Assembly (NCBI RefSeq): GCF_001613065.1
Contig: NZ_BDBQ01000081.1
Coordinates: 1 to 64,000, forward strand
DNA: 64,000 nt
Reading direction: 5' to 3'
From: Nocardia miyunensis NBRC 108239
Lineage (GTDB): Bacteria; Actinomycetota; Actinomycetes; Mycobacteriales; Mycobacteriaceae
Shown: positions 1 through 8,418 of the stretch, in pieces
Numbering within the stretch: position 1 is the stretch's first letter
How the letters are laid out: every line of letters starts with the position of its first letter
Made by a program: the position numbers and the translations under genes
The notes under the pieces: model-generated
What the model was told of the DNA's origin: nothing
The model's database searches: none
What the model saw: only the letters and a program-made list of their open reading frames with translations

Positions 1-1
1 G

Positions 2-307
2 GGCGGCTCGCCAGCCGCCGCGCACGCCGCGTGCAAGGCCGCGATCGCCGAGGCCGGGCTGGCGCACACCTACCGCAAGCGCAGCGGGTACTCGGTGGGG
101 ATCGCGTTCGCGCCGGACTGGGGCGAGGGGCATCTGCTCTCCCTCGGCGAGAACGAGGTGAAACTGTTCGAGGCGGGGATGGTCGTGCACGTGGTGCCCA
201 CACTGCGGATCGGCGGTGTCGCGGGCATCGGCCTGTCGGCGACCGTGCTGCTCACCGAGACCGGCCACGAGGTGCTGACCTCGTGCGAGATCGGGCCGCA
301 GCGGTGA
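2..307 (+). CDS. M24-family metallopeptidase (Xaa-Pro peptidase/ectoine hydrolase type), C-terminal end
   Basis: Only the last 101 codons are in the window; the gene begins upstream. The fragment reads through a Y-R-K-R-S-G-Y-S-V-G-I-A-F segment, then W-G-E-G-H and a V-V-H-V-V-P strand. These are typical of the C-terminal half of creatinase-fold (M24) peptidases, where His and Glu residues of this region take part in catalysis and metal binding. The catalytic Asp residues lie outside the window. The stop overlaps the GTG start of the next gene, so the two are probably co-transcribed. Members act in the cytoplasm on X-Pro dipeptides, creatine or N-acetyl-diaminobutyrate; the substrate cannot be told from this piece. 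Confidence 0.75.
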   Translation, partial: GGSPAAAHAACKAAIAEAGLAHTYRKRSGYSVGIAFAPDWGEGHLLSLGENEVKLFEAGMVVHVVPTLRIGGVAGIGLSATVLLTETGHEVLTSCEIGPQR

Positions 308-762
308 GCGAGCCGTCAGCGTCCCGAAATATGGAGTCGAGCGTCAGTGCGGCCGGGTCCCCGGTCGCGGCGGGTGACTACGCGACCGCGCGGGTCGCGG
401 GCGGGTTCGTGTTCACCGCCGGTATGACTCCGCGCACGGATGACGGCGTGCTCGAACCGGGTGTCGTCGGTGTCGACATGAGCGTCGAACGTGCCCGTGA
501 GCTGGCCGGATACGCGGCTCGCCGGGCGGTTGCCGCGGCGAGGGACGCGGCCGGCGATTCGCTGGACGGCGTGGTCGGTCTCACCGTGTACCTGCGCACG
601 GCGCCCGAGTTCACCGCGCACAGCGCCGTCGCCGACGGCGCGACCGAAGCGTTGCGGTCCGAGGTGGGCGGTGCCGCACCAGCGCGTGCCGCTGTCGGCG
701 TGGCAAGCCTGCCTTCCGGCGCGGCCGTGGAGGTGTCAGCCGTATTCACCACGCGCCACTGA
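304..762 (+). CDS. RidA/YjgF-family protein
   Basis: 152 residues from a GTG that overlaps the preceding stop by four bases. The core A-T-A-R-V-A-G-G-F-V-F-T-A-G-M near residue 32 matches the RidA beta-strand region. A later A-R-A-A-V-G-V-A-S-L-P segment followed by V-E-V-S-A matches the family's end, with the Arg-x-x-V-x-V-x-x-L-P pattern that lines the active site in imine deaminases. Family members hydrolyse reactive enamine/imine intermediates from PLP enzymes or act in catabolic pathways. Coupling to an M24 peptidase gene suggests a role in amino-compound breakdown. An internal ATG at codon 10 is an alternative start. Confidence 0.75.
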   Translation: MSEPSASRNMESSVSAAGSPVAAGDYATARVAGGFVFTAGMTPRTDDGVLEPGVVGVDMSVERARELAGYAARRAVAAARDAAGDSLDGVVGLTVYLRTAPEFTAHSAVADGATEALRSEVGGAAPARAAVGVASLPSGAAVEVSAVFTTRH

Positions 763-825
763 GTCCGCCGTGCGAACGTCGCGGCTGGATACGCGGATTC
801 GGACAAGCGCGCCGGCGGGGGTTCC

Positions 826-843
826 CGGGTACACGTGAACCCG
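826..843. promoter_or_regulatory. Imperfect 18-bp palindrome centred on CACGTG
   Basis: The sequence CGGGTACAC followed directly by GTGAACCCG is a dyad in which eight of nine base pairs match. It lies in the 188-bp gap between the RidA gene and the hypothetical gene at 951-1496. No gene starts immediately beside it, so its role as an operator is only a guess. Confidence 0.25.
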
Positions 844-950
844 TTGGACCCGACTCCGGGGAGGGAGCGGGATGGTTACCCGAAACCTGTTGAGCGCGAA
901 TTCTTTCGGCGCGTGGAGGCAGGGGCGGGCACGGTTCGTGACGCGCGGGG

Positions 951-1496
951 TCAGGAGACTGCGGCATGGGGGTAGCTCGCTGCCGAGGAGGAGTTGGCGC
1001 GGGCCGAGGCGATCGGCGCGGACGTCGGGCCGGGCACTGCCGAAGTACTCGGCTGCATTCGCCACCCCGGGGACAGCGCCTCCGTCAGATTCCGTTTGAT
1101 CGTGCGCACGGTCCGGCTGTCGTCGATGCGGGGTAGCAGCTTGTCGCGGAGCGACTGGACGAATTGCCGCCGGGTGATACCGAAGGTCACCAGTAGTTCC
1201 TCGGCGCCTGCCCCGCCGAACGGCGCCCACTGGATCGCGAACCGGATCAGCGTCTTCCCGTCCGCGTCGATCGATCGCGCGGTAGCCAGGAGGTCGCACT
1301 GATGCAAGCACGACCGGACCCATGTCGGGTCGTAGGGCTTTTCCTGTGACGGTCCGGCCGCCGGTTTCGGCCGTTTCCGATCGTCCACGGACAGGCTCAG
1401 CGACCTGCCGGATCCGGCGGGAACTCTCGTCATCGGCGATGTGGATCGTGCATATCGGGAACTATCGGTGATGGTCGACGGATTGCTCGGGTTCAT
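951..1496 (-). CDS. Hypothetical protein with DUF3263-like segment
   Basis: 181 residues. The middle contains I-R-F-A-I-Q-W-A-P-F-G-G followed by E-E-L-L-V-T-F-G-I-T-R-R-Q-F. This resembles the small actinobacterial DUF3263 family, which has a W-x-P-[FY]-G-G and F-G-[MI]-T pattern. The N-terminal 65 and C-terminal 60 residues are low-complexity and look poorly conserved, so the true start may be further downstream. Function is unknown. It is a single gene, separated by 188 bp from the 3' end of the monooxygenase gene upstream on the same strand. Confidence 0.5.
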   Translation of the reverse strand: MNPSNPSTITDSSRYARSTSPMTRVPAGSGRSLSLSVDDRKRPKPAAGPSQEKPYDPTWVRSCLHQCDLLATARSIDADGKTLIRFAIQWAPFGGAGAEELLVTFGITRRQFVQSLRDKLLPRIDDSRTVRTIKRNLTEALSPGWRMQPSTSAVPGPTSAPIASARANSSSAASYPHAAVS

Positions 1497-1684
1497 GGGC
1501 TAGTCCTGCACTGATTGCGTGGGCAAATGTCGAGTTACAGTCTTGCTTCGAGTGAGTGCCATCACATCGGTAGATCTACCCAGTGCATACCTATTCCTCT
1601 ATCCGTGGCCCCTCTCCCTGTATCCGTGACCATCGAGACGTCGGCGCCGTGCGCCGGTCCGCTGGTAATGGGGTCCGGCCGCGA

Positions 1685-3022
1685 TCACCGGGCCGCGGCC
1701 GCCGTGGTGACCCTGGGGAGCGGATCGGCGATGCCGAAGCGCGCCCGCACTGTGGCCTGCGGATATCGGTTGTCGAACGCTCCCGCGGCGCGCAGGAGGG
1801 GGATCACCTCGTCGACGAAGACGCGCAGATCGGCGGGGAGTACCGGCGGCTGCACGGTGTAACCGTCCACGATGCCCTCGCGCCACCAATCCAGGATCTG
1901 CGCGGCGACCTCGGCGGGAGTGCCGATCACCAGCCGATGGCCGCCCTCGGCGCGGCGGGCCAGTTGCCGCAGCGTCAACGATTCGGAGGCGGCCAGGTCG
2001 TGCACCGACTGAGTGAAACCGATCGGGGATTGTTGATCCTCGGATGCGGTGAACAGGTCCGGGTCCACGACGGTGTCCAACCCGACGCGCGCCGCCGAAA
2101 CGCCCAGCCGCGCGGCGAAGGCGTGCACCAGCGCCGTCTCGTCGGCGTGACCGTTGAGTTGTTCGTGGCGGCGCAATGCCTGTTCGGTGCTGTCGGCGAC
2201 GATCGGGACCAGGCCGGGCAGCAGCCGGATCGATTCCGGGTCGCGGTCGTGCGCGACAGCGCGGGCGCGCAGCCGATCGCCGAATTCGCGTGCGGCCTGT
2301 TTGCCCAGTAGCGAGGCGTAGACCAAGTCCGCGTGCCGTCCTGCCAGATCGATACCGGCCGGTGAACCGCCCGCCTGCGCGATCAGCGGATACCCCTGCG
2401 GTCCCGCCGGAACGTTGAGCGGGCCGCGGACATCGAAGAATTCGCCGTGATGGTCGATCGGCGTCGCGGTGTGACCGTCCCACAGCGGGTCACCGGGCCG
2501 GGCCGGATCGTCGATGGCGTGCAGATTCCAGCTGCCCCACAGCTGCCTGACCACCTCCACGAACTCGTCGGCGCGGCGATAACGTTCGGCGCGCGGCGGC
2601 AGCGGGGCCGCGCCGAAATTCGCCGCGATGTCGGGGTTGAAGCTCGAAACCACGTTCCAGATCACCCGCCCGCCGGAGATGTGGTCCAGACTCGCCAGCC
2701 GTCGGGCCAGGTTGTACGGGGAGTTGTAGGAACTGGACGCGGTGATCACGAAGCCGATATCGGGCACCCGGGCGGCCAGCGCGGTGAACAGCACGATGGG
2801 ATCGAGCGAATGCAGCGGCCGGGCGGTGTTGACCGCTTGCAGGGCGGGATGATCGGAGAGGAATATCGCGTCGAACGTGCCCTGATGTGCCAGCCGCGCG
2901 ATATCGAGATAGTGCTCGAAGGACAGGAAGCGGTCCCAACGCGCGTCGGGGTCGGACCACGATTGGCCACTGTAGCCGGTGCTGTTGACTCCCACATTCA
3001 GGAAGAGTCTGCGAAAACCCAT
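1685..3022 (-). CDS. LLM-class flavin-dependent monooxygenase, NtaA/SnaA/DszA family
   Basis: 445 residues, the usual length for this family. Visible hallmarks are the N-terminal F-L-N-V-G-V-N strand, Y-N-S-P-Y-N-L-A-R-R followed by S-L-D-H-I-S-G-G-R and W-N-V-V, a central P-Q-G-Y-P-L-I-A-Q-A-G-G-S segment, and the C-terminal V-I-G-T-P-A-E-V-A and V-D-G-Y-T motifs. Family enzymes use FMNH2 supplied by a separate reductase and O2 to oxidise sulfones, nitrilotriacetate-like or other small substrates. ATG start with a GAGGTAGG ribosome site. It is divergent from the ABC importer operon beginning at 3282, sharing its 259-bp promoter region. This suggests that the importer delivers the substrate. 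The exact substrate is unknown. Confidence 0.85.
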   Translation of the reverse strand: MGFRRLFLNVGVNSTGYSGQSWSDPDARWDRFLSFEHYLDIARLAHQGTFDAIFLSDHPALQAVNTARPLHSLDPIVLFTALAARVPDIGFVITASSSYNSPYNLARRLASLDHISGGRVIWNVVSSFNPDIAANFGAAPLPPRAERYRRADEFVEVVRQLWGSWNLHAIDDPARPGDPLWDGHTATPIDHHGEFFDVRGPLNVPAGPQGYPLIAQAGGSPAGIDLAGRHADLVYASLLGKQAAREFGDRLRARAVAHDRDPESIRLLPGLVPIVADSTEQALRRHEQLNGHADETALVHAFAARLGVSAARVGLDTVVDPDLFTASEDQQSPIGFTQSVHDLAASESLTLRQLARRAEGGHRLVIGTPAEVAAQILDWWREGIVDGYTVQPPVLPADLRVFVDEVIPLLRAAGAFDNRYPQATVRARFGIADPLPRVTTAAAAR

Positions 3023-3126
3023 GTCGTCCTACCTCTTTCGGCCCCTGCCATCACTGTGTGCCGATGACGCGCGGAGCCGCAATCTCCGGGATCACCGTGA
3101 TCGCAAGGGTGTCTTCACGGCGGCCG

Positions 3127-3149
3127 GAACGATCCGGTTCCGATCGTTC
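3127..3149. promoter_or_regulatory. Perfect 8-bp-arm palindrome in divergent promoter region
   Basis: GAACGATC, a 7-bp spacer CGGTTCC, then GATCGTTC form a perfect inverted repeat. It sits between the start of the monooxygenase gene on the minus strand (3022) and the substrate-binding protein gene (3282). Position and symmetry suit an operator controlling both directions. No regulator gene is adjacent. Confidence 0.45.
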
Positions 3150-3281
3150 AGATTCGCTTCATGGACGGTGTAGGAGATCTCGCCGATCGCAACTCTCGGA
3201 ACGCTCCCGTCCACGGCCTAGCCTGACCGGAGTCTCACGAGCGCTGACCCGGCGAGCCACGGCTGTGCCGTCCGGTCCTCA

Positions 3282-4949
3282 ATGAATCGAAATAGGATGT
3301 CACACAACAGAATTCATCGACGTATCGGCGCTCTTGCGCTCGCGCTGGTCACCGCCGCGACGCTGGCCGGATGCGCCGCCCCGGCGCGGCACGTCGCGGC
3401 CGCCGACGACAACGCCACCCCTGTCGCGGGCGGAACTCTGCGCTTCGGCGTCCTGGATGCCCCGGCGAATCTCGATCCGCATTCGGGGAGTTCGTATCCG
3501 GAATCGCTGATCACCAGCAACGTCACCGACAAGCTGGTCCATCAGAATGCGAAGACCGGGGCGCTCGAGCCGTGGCTGGCCACCTCATGGCAGTACAACG
3601 ACAACCTCACCCAGTTCACCTTCCATCTTCGCAACGACGTGACCTTCAGTGACGGAACGAAATTCACCGCCGATTCGGTGAAGGAGAATTTCGATCTGCT
3701 CGGCCGCGGCGATCCGAAACTCGGCATCGTCCCGGTGACCGCCTACTGGGTGGGATATCAGGGCACCGAGGTGCTCGACCCGTTCACCGCGCGGGTGAGC
3801 TTCGACCGGCCCAGTGCCGGATTCCTGCAGGCGCTGTCGCTGTATTTCTCCGGGATCGTGGCACATTCGACGCTGATACTGCCCAAGCAACAGCGCAGTC
3901 TGGCACAGAACGTGATCGGGACCGGTCCGTTCACGATCGCCGAGCACATCTATCAGCAGAAGACCGTGCTGAAGAAACGGCCCGGATATCACTGGGCCCC
4001 GGCGAGCCTGAAACACAATGGCGACGCATATCTGGACGCCGTCGAAATCGACGTCATTCCCGAGGCCGGGGTGCGCACCGGCGCACTGCGCGCGGGCACG
4101 GTCGACGCCATCCTCGATGTGAACAACACCGACGAGGCCCCCTTGGCGGCACAGGGCTACCGGATCGCACCGCAGCTCATTCCCGGCCGCGACATCTCTC
4201 TGGACTTCAAGACCGACCGCTTCCCGACCGACGACAAGGCGGTACGCCAGGCCGTGCAATGGGGTTGGAGCCGCGATGCCCTGGTGAAGACGGTCCTGAC
4301 CTCGAGTTACAAGGTCTCCACCTCGGTGGTGTCGCAGCGGGTGCCCGGATATGTCGATTTCTCGCACGACCTGCGCGAGGATCAGGCCAAGGCCGAACAG
4401 GCTCTGGAGGCCGACGGCTGGCACAAGGGTCCCGACGGAATCCGGGTAAAGGACGGCCGGCGTTTGCAGCTCGATCTGCTGGGCATCGACAATCTGGTCA
4501 ACAACAAGCCCGCCTATCAGCTCATCCAGCAGGACCTGCGCAAGATCGGCATCGATCTGCAGCTCAACGTGCTGCCGATTCCGGACTACACCGCGGCCAG
4601 CACCCAGAAGGGGCGCTGGAACATCGTGGCGGCCAATCAGAGTCGCGCCGATATCGCCGTGCTCCAGCAGGTGTACTCGCCGCAGTACGGCAATATGTCC
4701 GCACTCGCTCCCGGTCCGGTAGCGGACGAGGCGGTGGCGAAACTCGGCGCGTTGAGCAGGACCCTCGATCCCGACGCGCGGGCGAAGGCCGCGCAGGAGG
4801 CGCAGCGGTTCCTGCTCGACGAGCAGGTGCTCACCGCACCGGTCTACAACCCGGCGCAGGTGACCGCCGCGAGTCCCAAGGTGCACAACATCGGCTACGA
4901 GGCGCAGTCGCGAAATGTCTTCTACGACACGTGGATCGAACCGAGGTAA
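3282..4949 (+). CDS. ABC importer substrate-binding lipoprotein, peptide/nickel (SBP_bac_5) family
   Basis: 555 residues. The first 30 residues form a lipoprotein signal peptide ending in L-A-G-C, with Cys31 as the lipid anchor. The mature protein has V-A-G-G-T-L-R-F-G near the N terminus, L-E-P-W-L-A-T-S-W, and F-H-L-R-x-D-V-T-F-S-D-G-T, all standard for DppA/OppA-type binding proteins. It captures ligand outside the membrane for the permeases encoded directly downstream (four-base gap). It resembles the binding proteins found with luciferase-like monooxygenases in sulfur-scavenging clusters, but the ligand is not known. An alternative ATG lies five codons downstream; neither start has a clear ribosome site. 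Confidence 0.85.
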   Translation: MNRNRMSHNRIHRRIGALALALVTAATLAGCAAPARHVAAADDNATPVAGGTLRFGVLDAPANLDPHSGSSYPESLITSNVTDKLVHQNAKTGALEPWLATSWQYNDNLTQFTFHLRNDVTFSDGTKFTADSVKENFDLLGRGDPKLGIVPVTAYWVGYQGTEVLDPFTARVSFDRPSAGFLQALSLYFSGIVAHSTLILPKQQRSLAQNVIGTGPFTIAEHIYQQKTVLKKRPGYHWAPASLKHNGDAYLDAVEIDVIPEAGVRTGALRAGTVDAILDVNNTDEAPLAAQGYRIAPQLIPGRDISLDFKTDRFPTDDKAVRQAVQWGWSRDALVKTVLTSSYKVSTSVVSQRVPGYVDFSHDLREDQAKAEQALEADGWHKGPDGIRVKDGRRLQLDLLGIDNLVNNKPAYQLIQQDLRKIGIDLQLNVLPIPDYTAASTQKGRWNIVAANQSRADIAVLQQVYSPQYGNMSALAPGPVADEAVAKLGALSRTLDPDARAKAAQEAQRFLLDEQVLTAPVYNPAQVTAASPKVHNIGYEAQSRNVFYDTWIEPR

Positions 4950-4953
4950 CGCC

Positions 4954-5907
4954 GTGCTGCGCTATGTGGCGGCGAAGATCGCACAGGCCGTATTCGTGGT
5001 GTGGGGCGCTTACACGGTGACCTTCGCGCTGTTGTACGTACTGCCCTACGACGCGGTCGACCTGCTGTTCGACCCGTCCGAAGGCGATCTGGTCACCGCC
5101 GGTGACAAGCAGCGGGCGCGGGTGTACTACGGGCTGGACCGCTCACTGCTGGGCCAGTACCTGCATCGGCTCGGCCAGGCCGTGCACGGCGATTTCGGGC
5201 GGTCCACTCGGACCGGGCAGAACGCCTGGTCGATGATCACCGACGTGCTGCCGCAGACCGCGGTGCTGGCGGTCACCGCGCTGATTCTGGCGCTCGTGCT
5301 GGCGGCCGTCGTGGCGATCGTGGCGGCCTACACCCGATGGCGATGGCTGGCGGAATTCTTCGCCACCTTGCCGGCGGCAGGGGTATCGGTACCGGTATTC
5401 CTGGTGGGATTGGCTGTGCTGCAAGTATTCTCGTTCCGGCTGGGCTGGTTCCCGCCGATCGGCAACGACGGCGTCGCCACGCTGGTACTGCCCGCGATCA
5501 CCCTGGCGATCCCGGTGTCGGCGCCGATCGCGCGGCTGCTGCTGGAGAATCTCGACAGCGGCCTGCGCGCCGGATACGTGACGGTCTCGCTGGCCAAGGG
5601 GGCGACCCGGCTGTGGGTGCTGGTGCGCGAGGTGCTGCGCAATGCGGCAATGCCCGCGCTGACCATCGCCGGGGTGACCTTCGGCAATCTGCTCGCGGGC
5701 GCGGTGATCGTCGAAACCGTCTTCTCCCGTTCGGGTTTGGGCCGTCTGACCGAAACCGCGGTGCGCACCCAGGACATCGCGGTGGTCCAGGGCGTGGTCG
5801 TGCTGGCGGCGGTCGTCTTCGTGGTGGTGAATCTGGTGGTCGATCTGATCTATCCGCTGCTGGACCCGCGGTTGCGGGCCCGGCTCTACGCGGGGAGCGC
5901 GCGATGA
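4954..5907 (+). CDS. ABC importer permease, DppB/OppB family
   Basis: 317 residues from the GTG four bases after the preceding stop. This start gives the normal N terminus R-Y-V-A-A-K-I-A-Q-A, a membrane helix, then the G-L-D-R-S-L-L-G-Q-Y-L loop typical of DppB-type permeases. About six membrane segments are visible. The cytoplasmic coupling helix (E-A-A-like motif) is near L-V-R-E-V-L-R-N-A. An in-frame ATG further upstream would overlap the binding-protein gene and is less likely. It forms the translocation channel together with the next gene product, which it overlaps by four bases. Confidence 0.85.
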   Translation: MLRYVAAKIAQAVFVVWGAYTVTFALLYVLPYDAVDLLFDPSEGDLVTAGDKQRARVYYGLDRSLLGQYLHRLGQAVHGDFGRSTRTGQNAWSMITDVLPQTAVLAVTALILALVLAAVVAIVAAYTRWRWLAEFFATLPAAGVSVPVFLVGLAVLQVFSFRLGWFPPIGNDGVATLVLPAITLAIPVSAPIARLLLENLDSGLRAGYVTVSLAKGATRLWVLVREVLRNAAMPALTIAGVTFGNLLAGAVIVETVFSRSGLGRLTETAVRTQDIAVVQGVVVLAAVVFVVVNLVVDLIYPLLDPRLRARLYAGSAR

Positions 5908-6782
5908 GCCTGCTGAAAGCGCTCGATGTCGACGTCGCCGACCCCGGTGCGACCGCGCCGCGCACCCGCGTGTTGCGTGCGGTGCGCGCCGGGCTCGCCC
6001 GGCCCGGACTGGTACTGGCCTGGCTGATTGTCCTCGTGGTGATCGGGTGGGCGCTCGCGCCGTCCTGGTTCACCGGGAGCAGCCCGCTCGACGGCGATCC
6101 GGATTCGGGATTCCTGCCGCCGTCCTTCACGCATCCGTTCGGCACCGACCGGCTCGGGCGCGACCTGCTCGCGCGGGCGATCTACGGCACGTCGACGACG
6201 TTGGGCGCGACGCTGCTCGCGGTGGCCATCGGCTTCCTCATCGGCTCGGCGATCGGACTGCTCAGCGGGATCATCGGCGGTCGCCCCGACGCCGCGGTCA
6301 TGCGTTGCGTGGATGTGCTGCTGTCGATTCCGGCGTTGCTGCTGGCCATGACCGTGGTGACCGCGCTGGGGTATGGAACGGTCAATATCGCTGTCGCGGT
6401 GGGCACTTCGGCGGTCGCCTCCTTCGCGCGAGTGATGCGCTCACAGGTACTGACCGTGGCCGGAAGCGATTTCGTCGCGGCCGCCTACGGTTCCGGGGCC
6501 GGTTTCGTCCGCGTGGTGCTGCGGCATGTGCTGCCGAATTCCATCCAGGCGGTGCTGTCCCTGGCCGCGCTGGAATGCGGTTCGGCGGTGCTGGCTGTCG
6601 CGGCGCTGGGCTTTCTCGGCTACGGCGCGCCGCCGCCGCAGCCGGAGTGGGGACTCGCGGTCGCCGAGGGCCGGGACTTCCTGGCCACCTACCCGTGGAT
6701 CGCACTGTGCCCCGGCGTCCTGATCGCCGTGGCAGTGCTGTCGGTGAATCGAATCGGCCGGGCGTTGGGAGAACGACGTTGA
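5904..6782 (+). CDS. ABC importer permease, DppC/OppC family
   Basis: 292 residues; the ATG overlaps the previous stop (ATGA). The protein has an N-terminal membrane helix, then H-P-F-G-T-D-R-L-G-R-D-L-L-A-R, the signature loop of DppC-type permeases. Further helices follow, and the coupling motif lies around V-V-L-R-H-V-L-P-N-S. The C terminus W-G-L-A-V-A-E-G-R matches the family's conserved end. It pairs with the upstream permease in the same importer and is translationally coupled to the ATPase gene. Confidence 0.87.
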   Translation: MSLLKALDVDVADPGATAPRTRVLRAVRAGLARPGLVLAWLIVLVVIGWALAPSWFTGSSPLDGDPDSGFLPPSFTHPFGTDRLGRDLLARAIYGTSTTLGATLLAVAIGFLIGSAIGLLSGIIGGRPDAAVMRCVDVLLSIPALLLAMTVVTALGYGTVNIAVAVGTSAVASFARVMRSQVLTVAGSDFVAAAYGSGAGFVRVVLRHVLPNSIQAVLSLAALECGSAVLAVAALGFLGYGAPPPQPEWGLAVAEGRDFLATYPWIALCPGVLIAVAVLSVNRIGRALGERR

Positions 6783-8395
6783 CGAATACCGGACCTCTGC
6801 TGCGGATCGATGATCTGCGCGTGCGCTATCGGGACACCGCCGCACCGGCGGTGGACGGGGTGTCGCTCGAGGTGGGGGCGGGTGAATTCGTCTCTGTCGT
6901 AGGCGAATCCGGCTCCGGCAAGAGCACCACCGTCCATGCCGCGCTCCGGCTGCTGCCACCCTCGGCGCAGGTGCGGGCGCGGGCGTTGGAGATCGGCGGG
7001 CAGGACGTCTCGACGTGGAGCGATCGGCGCCTGGCCCGGGTGCGGGGACCGGTGGTCGGGTTCGTCCCGCAGGATCCCGGGACGTCGCTCAATCCGGTGA
7101 AGCCGGTCGGTAGACAGGTACTCGAGGCGCTGCGCCTGCACCGGCGCGCCGACGCTGGGCGGCAGATCGCGGTCGAGAAATTGGCCGCGGCGGGATTGCC
7201 CGACCCGGAGCGGGTCTACGACCGCTATCCGCACGAGCTGTCCGGCGGGATGAAGCAGCGGGTGCTGATCGCGATCGCCCTGGCGAACGATCCGGCACTG
7301 CTGGTCGCCGACGAACCGACCTCCGCGCTGGATGTCACCGTGCAGAAGCGAATCCTGGACCGGCTCAACGTCTTACGTGACACGCTCGGTCTCGGCGTAC
7401 TGCTGGTCACGCACGATCTCGGGGTGGCGGCCGAACGATCGGATCGACTGGTGGTGATGCGGCGCGGCCGCATCGTCGAGCAGGGCGCGGCGGGAGCACT
7501 GCTGAGCGCCCCCGCACACGAGTACACCCGCAGGCTGCTGGCCGCCGCACCCGCGGCGCATTCCGGCCGGTTGACCTCGTTGCGGGCGGTCGCGGTGCGC
7601 GCCCCGGCAGACGCGCCCGCGACCGTATTGCGGGTGACGGGGTTGTCGAAGAACTTCGGCGGGGGCGTGCGGGCGGTGGACGAGCTGTCGCTCGAGGTCC
7701 GCGCCGGAACCACCCATGCGATCGTCGGGGAATCGGGCGCGGGGAAATCGACGGTGGCCCGTCTGGTGGTCGGACTGATTCGGCCCGATGCCGGTGCGGT
7801 GTGGCTGGACGGTGAGCGCATCGACGGCCCGCGACGCCGGTCGCGGGCGCTGCGGCAGAAGATCCAGATGGTGTACCAGAATCCGTACACCTCGCTGGAT
7901 CCCCGGTTCACGGTGGCCGACATCATCGCCGAGCCGCTGCTGGCATTCGGACTGATCCGCGATCGCGCCGCGCGCCGACGCCGGGTCGCCGAGCTGCTGG
8001 ACGCGGTGGCGCTGGATCGCGGCCAGTCGCGGCGGCGGCCCGGTGAGCTGTCGGGCGGTCAGCGCCAGCGGGTCGCGATCGCGCGCGCTCTGGCGGCCGG
8101 GCCTCGGGTGGTGGTGTTGGACGAGGCGGTGTCGGCGCTGGACGTGTCGGTGCAGGCGCAGATCCTGCAACTGCTGACGGACCTACAGGCCGAACACGGA
8201 TTGACCTACGTGTTCATCACACACGATCTGGGCGTGGTCCGGTTGATCGCCGACGACGTGACCGTGATGCGGAGTGGTAGCGTCGTCGAATCTGGTTCGG
8301 TGACAACGGTTTTCGAGACACCCACGACCGAATACACCCGGACGCTGCTGGCAGCGGTACCGGGTGCGGCCCTTGCGGTGCCGGTCTCGGCCTGA
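6779..8395 (+). CDS. Fused two-domain ABC importer ATPase, DppD-DppF type
   Basis: 538 residues from a TTG that overlaps the permease stop; earlier in-frame starts would lie inside the permease gene. There are two complete nucleotide-binding domains. Domain 1 has Walker A G-E-S-G-S-G-K-S near residue 42 and signature L-S-G-G-M-K-Q-R. Domain 2 has Walker A G-E-S-G-A-G-K-S near residue 317 and signature L-S-G-G-Q-R-Q-R. Both carry the insertion typical of dipeptide/oligopeptide transporters. Actinobacteria often fuse the DppD and DppF subunits in this way. It powers import through the two permeases upstream. Two aldo/keto reductase genes follow 23 bp later and are probably in the same operon. 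Confidence 0.88.
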   Translation: MTNTGPLLRIDDLRVRYRDTAAPAVDGVSLEVGAGEFVSVVGESGSGKSTTVHAALRLLPPSAQVRARALEIGGQDVSTWSDRRLARVRGPVVGFVPQDPGTSLNPVKPVGRQVLEALRLHRRADAGRQIAVEKLAAAGLPDPERVYDRYPHELSGGMKQRVLIAIALANDPALLVADEPTSALDVTVQKRILDRLNVLRDTLGLGVLLVTHDLGVAAERSDRLVVMRRGRIVEQGAAGALLSAPAHEYTRRLLAAAPAAHSGRLTSLRAVAVRAPADAPATVLRVTGLSKNFGGGVRAVDELSLEVRAGTTHAIVGESGAGKSTVARLVVGLIRPDAGAVWLDGERIDGPRRRSRALRQKIQMVYQNPYTSLDPRFTVADIIAEPLLAFGLIRDRAARRRRVAELLDAVALDRGQSRRRPGELSGGQRQRVAIARALAAGPRVVVLDEAVSALDVSVQAQILQLLTDLQAEHGLTYVFITHDLGVVRLIADDVTVMRSGSVVESGSVTTVFETPTTEYTRTLLAAVPGAALAVPVSA

Positions 8396-8418
8396 ACGAC
8401 AGTGTCTTCCGAGAGAAA

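Noticed and set aside
31..762. Longer 243-codon reading frame covering the RidA gene
   Set aside because: The first 90 codons lie over the end of the peptidase gene in another frame and have no family resemblance. The RidA protein begins at the GTG at 304.
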